DNA of 8,589 nt from Nostoc sp. CHAB 5834 (GTDB lineage Bacteria; Cyanobacteriota; Cyanobacteriia; Cyanobacteriales; Nostocaceae): contig JAIVFU010000212.1 in assembly GCA_020829485.1 (NCBI GenBank), positions 1 through 8,589 on the forward strand, in the 5' to 3' direction. The notes below the pieces were generated by a model. That model worked only from the letters and a program-made list of their open reading frames with translations. It had not been told where the DNA came from and did no database searches. Of the stretch, positions 5,273-8,589 are shown in pieces. How positions within the stretch are numbered: the first letter of the stretch is position 1; each line of letters starts with the position of its first letter. The position numbers and the translations under genes are program-made.

Positions 5273-5305
5273 CCTATAAGAAGAAGGAAAAACTTCTTTT
5301 ATAAA
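5273..5305 (+). promoter_or_regulatory. Promoter-like region upstream of the PcfJ-like gene
   Basis: CCTATAA at 5273-5279 is a one-base variant of the recurrent CCTATAC box, but it lies 40 nt before the start codon, further than in the other genes. A second -10-like box, TATAAA at 5300-5305, lies 14 nt before the ATG. Between them AAGAAG (5281-5286) and CTTCTT (5293-5298) can form a small hairpin. AAGGGA at 5308-5313, 6 nt from the ATG, is the ribosome site. Which box is used cannot be decided by eye. Confidence 0.4.
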
Positions 5306-5319
5306 CTAAGGGAATTTCG

Positions 5320-6564
5320 ATGTCGACTACATATAGGGTGTCACGTGCTGGCAAGGTCCATGCGTACCGTGGCAAAGAGAGGCTGCACGATATCTGGCTC
5401 TCCGAGCCAATAACACTGGCCGCAAGAAAGACGCTTCGCGCTCAGCTGGACCCACTGTTGGTCAAAGCTGCGTGGCTGGTCTACGGAACAAGATGCAATC
5501 CCGCGCACGTCAACAGCATGTTGCAGTACAAAGCGCTGGTGACGCAGGTCATGGCCGACTCCTACAGGCTGCTGCCGCTGGTCTTTCATATGGTGCTCCA
5601 GGGTAACCTGAAAGAAACATCGCGAAAGACGCTGCTCAAGCGGTTGAAGGGCGTCCTTATGGGGGTTGGGTACCAGCCTCCCGCTTTTGCGACACACCGG
5701 GGCCCGGGCCCGAGCAAGGCCCGAAAAGATTCGGAAGTCAATGGCTTCTGGGAATACGGAAACTTCGACCCGTTTACAGAGGCGGGCTGGCGCTCGCTGT
5801 GCGCGGCTCCCGTGAAGTTGCTGCGCTCTTTGAGCACGCAATCTCACCTGCTTCGAACATTCGCGCCAGATTTCAATCAGATGCACATGTACGGCGGTCG
5901 TGTTCGCGATGTTGCTGACATACGGTTTCTCCAACGGCTTCGCGAAATCAGTTCGCCACCCCCCGCACGTGGTCGGTGGGGAACGCCCAATGAACGACAC
6001 AGCTTGTCGGTTGACAGCGCCCACCAGGTTCGGTTGGCATACCGCCAAGCGATGGATTTTTCCTATGTTCTCCGCTATCAGCAGATGGACATCGTCAAAG
6101 ACTGGCTTCAAGACGTTCGGCCCGAAGTGGAAAAGGGTACGACTTGGGACACGCTGGTGAAAACGGCCACAGTTTATCGGCTCGAAAAGAGCACCTTGGA
6201 ACGTGCTGACGTGGAGTCCTTGAAATGGACTCCTCCCATCGAGCCCTTTGTTTCCAACGATGGCTTGGTGGTTATTCCGCTGACGAACGGCTGGGAACTG
6301 GTGGAAGAGGGGTTGCAGATGTCGAATTGCTTGCGAGATACCCGCCGCTATGCGGTGGACGCCGTTCGCGGGGTATCTCAAGTCTTTCGCATCCAGGGCC
6401 CTGAAAGAGCCACGGTTGAGATGGTTCGCAGACGAGTGGGCGCACCTTGGCGATTCAATCAGGCTGAGCTTGGAGAGAATGTACCGGCTAGGTCGGCACG
6501 CATGCTCAAGTTGGTCAACGCAATTGGTATGAAGATGGAGGCCTCATGGGAACACGTGGTTTGA
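5320..6564 (+). CDS. PcfJ-like domain protein, 414 aa
   Basis: The ATG at 5320 has a good AAGGGA site 6 nt upstream. The C-terminal part, about residues 315-400, fits the PcfJ-like family first named from conjugative plasmid pCF10. The order is VVIPLTNGWELVEEGLQMSN then Cys337 where the family has its His-Cys pair, then a Tyr and Gly stretch, SQVFRIQGPERATVEM, and FNQAELGENV. The family's function is not established. Upstream, WDTLVKTATVYRLEK corresponds to the helix that usually precedes the domain. Residues 1-260 are basic and mostly helical (KETSRKTLLKRLKGVLMGVG, SKARKD), which may mean nucleic-acid contact; that is inference. There is no signal peptide or membrane helix. The last 19 bases overlap the next gene, so the two form an operon. 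The 346-codon antisense frame is a shadow. Confidence 0.78.
   Translation: MSTTYRVSRAGKVHAYRGKERLHDIWLSEPITLAARKTLRAQLDPLLVKAAWLVYGTRCNPAHVNSMLQYKALVTQVMADSYRLLPLVFHMVLQGNLKETSRKTLLKRLKGVLMGVGYQPPAFATHRGPGPSKARKDSEVNGFWEYGNFDPFTEAGWRSLCAAPVKLLRSLSTQSHLLRTFAPDFNQMHMYGGRVRDVADIRFLQRLREISSPPPARGRWGTPNERHSLSVDSAHQVRLAYRQAMDFSYVLRYQQMDIVKDWLQDVRPEVEKGTTWDTLVKTATVYRLEKSTLERADVESLKWTPPIEPFVSNDGLVVIPLTNGWELVEEGLQMSNCLRDTRRYAVDAVRGVSQVFRIQGPERATVEMVRRRVGAPWRFNQAELGENVPARSARMLKLVNAIGMKMEASWEHVV
6537..6541 (+). promoter_or_regulatory. GGAGG ribosome site inside the PcfJ-like gene
   Basis: GGAGG lies 4 nt before the ATG at 6546 while still inside the upstream coding sequence. It fixes the start of the MGTRG-type gene and shows that the 19-bp gene overlap is real. 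Confidence 0.7.
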
Positions 6565-7142
6565 TTGGTTGGCGTTCTAAAGGGGAAGACAAGGTGGCGT
6601 ACAGCCACATGGACAGTTACCCCACTCAACTGGGTGCTCGGCTCATCGCGTTTATTCGGGAAACCGATATCAATGCGTTGAAAACGCTTGCGGTTGCCCC
6701 GATGACGGTCGTTGACGCAGATGCTGAAGTCCCTCTGGCTGACTATCAGGTAGTCGCTCCACTGTTGGACAGCCCTCCTGCTTGGAGCAGCGAGTTGACT
6801 TGGATGGGGTTGCTTCCGGGGGGAACTCTTGAGCCTTGGGTGGCAGGTTTGCCATACTGGGCGAACTACGAGGGGTTTCAATACTCTTCGTCCTGTGAGT
6901 GGGTGTACCTGGTCAATCTTGACGATGAAGTTCTGGAAATTTACACCTCACGCTGGCGTAAAAGTAGAACAGAGGGGTACAGGTCTTTGCGTGTTCATAA
7001 GCCTAGGGGCCGCTACGCAACCGATGAGTCAGAGGAATTTGGTGTTCTGCTAGTGGACGAAATTCCTCTCGCGCAGCTAAAGGGCGTGAGCCCCTTTGCA
7101 ATCAAAGGGTACTGTGAGCAGTTGTACCTCCAGTACAAGTAG
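6546..7142 (+). CDS. MGTRG-type conserved hypothetical protein, 198 aa
   Basis: The N-terminus MGTRGLIGWRSKGEDKVAYS, with HMDSYPTQLGARLIAFIRE following, is a pattern I know from conserved hypothetical proteins of phages, plasmids and scattered bacteria (MGTRG..DGxxKxxYxHxDSYP..LG). Their function is not established. The first strand and the HMDSYP motif suggest an alpha/beta fold. Later segments EWVYLVNLDDEVLEIYTSRW and FGVLLVDEIPLAQL also read as strands. There is no signal peptide or membrane span. Translation starts from GGAGG within the preceding gene and overlaps it by 19 bp, so it is coupled to the PcfJ-like protein and may act with it. A strong terminator follows. Confidence 0.8.
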   Translation: MGTRGLIGWRSKGEDKVAYSHMDSYPTQLGARLIAFIRETDINALKTLAVAPMTVVDADAEVPLADYQVVAPLLDSPPAWSSELTWMGLLPGGTLEPWVAGLPYWANYEGFQYSSSCEWVYLVNLDDEVLEIYTSRWRKSRTEGYRSLRVHKPRGRYATDESEEFGVLLVDEIPLAQLKGVSPFAIKGYCEQLYLQYK

Positions 7143-7173
7143 CACACGGGGCAAGTGCTTTTAAAATCATTCG

Positions 7174-7201
7174 GAGCGACCTCTAGGGGTCGCTCTTTTT
7201 T
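7174..7201 (+). terminator. Intrinsic terminator ending the PcfJ-like/MGTRG operon
   Basis: GAGCGACC (7174-7181) pairs perfectly with GGTCGCTC (7188-7195) around TCTAGG and is followed by six T (7196-7201). It lies about 30 nt after the stop at 7142. Confidence 0.92.
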
Positions 7202-7274
7202 CGTCTGCTAGGGGGCGGCGCCCTGTGCCACTAATGAAAAAAGGCTCATGTTCCGTTACCCATAACCCGACCTC

Positions 7275-7379
7275 AAAATAAAGCATAAGCTGTCCTTAAA
7301 TTAGTGCTTTTCGACAAATTTGAATGCTAAAATAAAGCATATCTTGGCCATTTGGTCTAAAATAAAGCATAACCCGTCC
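7275..7379 (+). repeat. Three direct copies of AAAATAAAGCATA with conserved flanks
   Basis: AAAATAAAGCATA occurs exactly at 7275-7287, 7329-7341 and 7359-7371 in the same orientation (steps of 54 and 30 bp). Copies 1 and 3 extend to 21 bp with only two mismatches, both ending in GTCC. Copy 2 ends in GGCC. CATAACCC plus GTCC or GACC occurs at copy 3 (7368-7379) and again alone at 7261-7272, a possible degenerate fourth copy. The AT-rich repeats stop 2 nt before the TTG start of tnpB. They could be replication iterons, the transposase-binding repeats of an IS21-type end, or part of the tnpB element's left end. The sequence does not decide between these. Confidence 0.75.
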
Positions 7380-7766
7380 GTTGCTGCGCGCCCATAAAAT
7401 CCGCTTGGACCCCAACCTCGCTCAGGCAAATCACTTTGCCCGAGCCTGCGGTACCGCGCGCTTTGCGTGGAACTGGGCGCTTTCCGAGTGGCAGCGGCAG
7501 TACGAAGCCCATCTGGCCGACCCCTCTTTCCCCAAGCCCTCTGAGGGGGCCTTGCGCCGCCAGCTCAACGCCATCAAGCGCGAGCAGTTCCCCTGGATGC
7601 TGGAGGTGACCAAGTGCGCCCCTCAAGAGGCCATCCGGGCCTTGGGTGTGGCGTACAAGAACTGGTGGAGCTCGCTCTCTGGAAAGCGTAAAGGACCCAA
7701 GGTCAAGGCTCCTACAGTCAAAAGAAAGGGGCAGCGGGACTCCTTCAAATTCGATGAGAAGTTTGC

Positions 7767-7785
7767 GGTTGACGGTTGACGGTTG
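7767..7785 (+). repeat. Heptanucleotide tandem repeat GGTTGAC causing a frameshift in tnpB
   Basis: GGTTGAC is present twice in full (7767-7773, 7774-7780) and followed by the partial copy GGTTG (7781-7785). One copy is in excess of what the TnpB reading frame needs. The extra 7 bp shift the frame by +1 and bring a TGA into register at 7777. Slipped-strand replication is the simplest origin. Confidence 0.88.
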
Positions 7786-8524
7786 CCGCGTGCGTATCCC
7801 CAACCTCGGGTGGGTGCGCATGCGAGAGCCGTTGCGCTTTAGTGGCTCCCTCAAGGGCGCCACGGTATCGCGCACCGCCCACGCCTGGTTCATCTCCATC
7901 CGGGTGGAGACCGAAGACGTTCCCCTGCCCAGCAAAAGCCAAGCTGCGGTTGGGGTGGACTTCGGAGTCAGTGCGCTGGCGGTGCTGAGCACGGGTGAAC
8001 CGGAGAAAGGGCCCAAGGCCCTTCGGACGCTGCTCGGCCGGCTCAAGCGGCTCAGTAAAGCCCACAGCCGCAAGGTCAAGGGGTCTGCTAACCGACGGAA
8101 GTCCGCACAGGCCCTAGCCCGGTTGCATTGGCGTATCTCGTGTGTCCGGAATGATGCGCTTCACAAGCTCAGCCACCGGCTCACCCGAGACTACGCCTGG
8201 ATTGCCATTGAGGACCTGAACGTCAAGGGGATGATGGCCAACAGGCACTTGGCCCTCTCCCTTGCCGATGCCTCCTTTGGTGAGCTGCGCAGGCAGCTCA
8301 CGTACAAGGCTGCTCAGCGAGGCGTGCATCTGGCGGTCGTAGACCGCTGGTACCCGAGTTCCAAGAGCTGCAGCGCCTGTGGCGCTGTCAATGAGGCGCT
8401 CACCTTGGGCACCCGAGTGTGGGTGTGTACTGCCTGTGGTGCAACTCATGACCGAGACCACAACGCCGCCAAAAACATACTGGCGCAGAGTCTAAGAGAC
8501 GCTGCGCCAGTGAATGAAGAATCG

Positions 8525-8547
8525 AAAGCCCCCGGTGCGGGGGTTTT
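8525..8547 (+). other. Terminator-like hairpin within the 3' part of tnpB
   Basis: AAAGCCCCC (8525-8533) can pair with GGGGGTTTT (8539-8547) around GGTGC, with one G-T pair in the stem. It lies inside the reading frame (residues SKAPGAGVLACG). In IS605-type elements the guide RNA overlaps the 3' end of tnpB, so this hairpin may be part of an omega-RNA scaffold or a chance structure. The rest of that region is outside the window. Confidence 0.3.
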
Positions 8548-8589
8548 AGCCTGTGGAGAGGGAAGCTCTGGCCGGGCGCGCAAGCGTTC

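Larger units (their letters stand above)
7202..8589 (+). mobile_element. IS200/IS605-family (IS1341-like) element, tnpB only, partial
   Basis: The element is recognised from its tnpB. No Y1 transposase (tnpA) lies on the upstream side, so it belongs to the tnpB-only type unless tnpA is beyond the window. The left end was not located: it must lie between the terminator at 7201 and the TTG at 7381, a stretch holding three direct repeats and a small GGGC/GCCC hairpin near 7213-7223. The right end, and any omega-RNA 3' part, lies outside the window. Confidence 0.5.
7381..8589 (+). pseudogene. tnpB: tnpB, RNA-guided endonuclease of IS605 type, frameshifted and 3'-partial
   Basis: The first frame (TTG at 7381, LRAHKIRLDPNLAQANHFAR) is a typical TnpB N-terminus and ends at TGA 7777-7779 after 132 codons. 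The protein continues in the next frame from about 7775: CRVRIPNLGWVRMREPLRFS and onward without a stop to the window edge. The break is an extra copy of GGTTGAC (7767-7773 and 7774-7780); removing it gives FAVDGCRVRIP. The RuvC catalytic residues are all present: Asp in GVDFG (7958-7960), Glu in IEDLNVKGM (8210-8212), and Asp in DRDHNAAKN (8456-8458). A zinc finger (CSAC...CTAC) precedes the last motif. TnpB proteins cut DNA guided by an omega-RNA from the element's 3' end. As it stands a full-length product needs frameshifting. The gene is visibly richer in GC than its neighbours, in keeping with transfer. Confidence 0.9.

Noticed and set aside
5341..6381. 346-codon minus-strand frame antisense to the PcfJ-like gene
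   Set aside because: Long by length alone, but the plus strand encodes a recognisable PcfJ-like domain with a good ribosome site and coupling to the next gene.
7275..7379. The three direct repeats as a CRISPR array
   Set aside because: Repeats are only 13-21 bp, spacing is unequal (54 and 30 bp) with no spacer-sized units, and no cas gene is present.
7357..8079. 240-codon minus-strand frame antisense to tnpB
   Set aside because: A shadow in GC-rich coding DNA. The TnpB motifs on the plus strand settle the coding strand.

Overview
The window looks like an accessory region (large plasmid, integrated element or prophage-like island) of a Gram-negative bacterium, most likely a betaproteobacterium. 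That placement is inference. It rests on Shine-Dalgarno sites of the AAGGA/GGAGG type, moderately GC-rich codon use, and a TnpB of a type common in Proteobacteria. There is no rRNA, tRNA, CRISPR array or recognisable housekeeping gene. Most proteins belong to no family I recognise.

Layout. Positions 1-1107 hold a minus-strand operon of three hypothetical genes; the last runs off the left edge, and the first two are joined by a TAATG stop/start overlap. A short divergent promoter region separates them from a plus-strand hypothetical gene (1155-1550), which converges on a minus-strand gene (1584-2195) at a strong hairpin. Three more minus-strand genes follow: a 96-aa acidic protein (2291-2581), a class I SAM-methyltransferase-like protein (2653-3351) and a 90-aa protein (3402-3674). 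A 209-base divergent region with two perfect palindromes leads into the plus-strand genes. These are two tandem paralogs (3884-4606 and 4693-5223, the second lacking the N-terminal domain of the first), a PcfJ-like protein (5320-6564) and an overlapping MGTRG-type hypothetical gene (6546-7142). The right end (7381 to the edge) is a tnpB of the IS200/IS605 (IS1341-like) group. It is broken by a 7-bp tandem duplication and preceded by three copies of a 13-21 bp repeat.

Organisation. Many genes form one-gene modules, each with its own promoter-like site and its own intrinsic terminator. A CCTATA(C/A) box recurs upstream of five genes, and a one-base variant (GCTACAC) precedes a sixth. In the four clearest minus-strand cases, the variant included, it lies 25-27 nt before the start codon. 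This shared box, the tandem paralogs, the PcfJ-like/MGTRG pair and the repeats beside the broken tnpB are the points most worth following. The sequence does not show a complete, nameable new system such as a defence locus.
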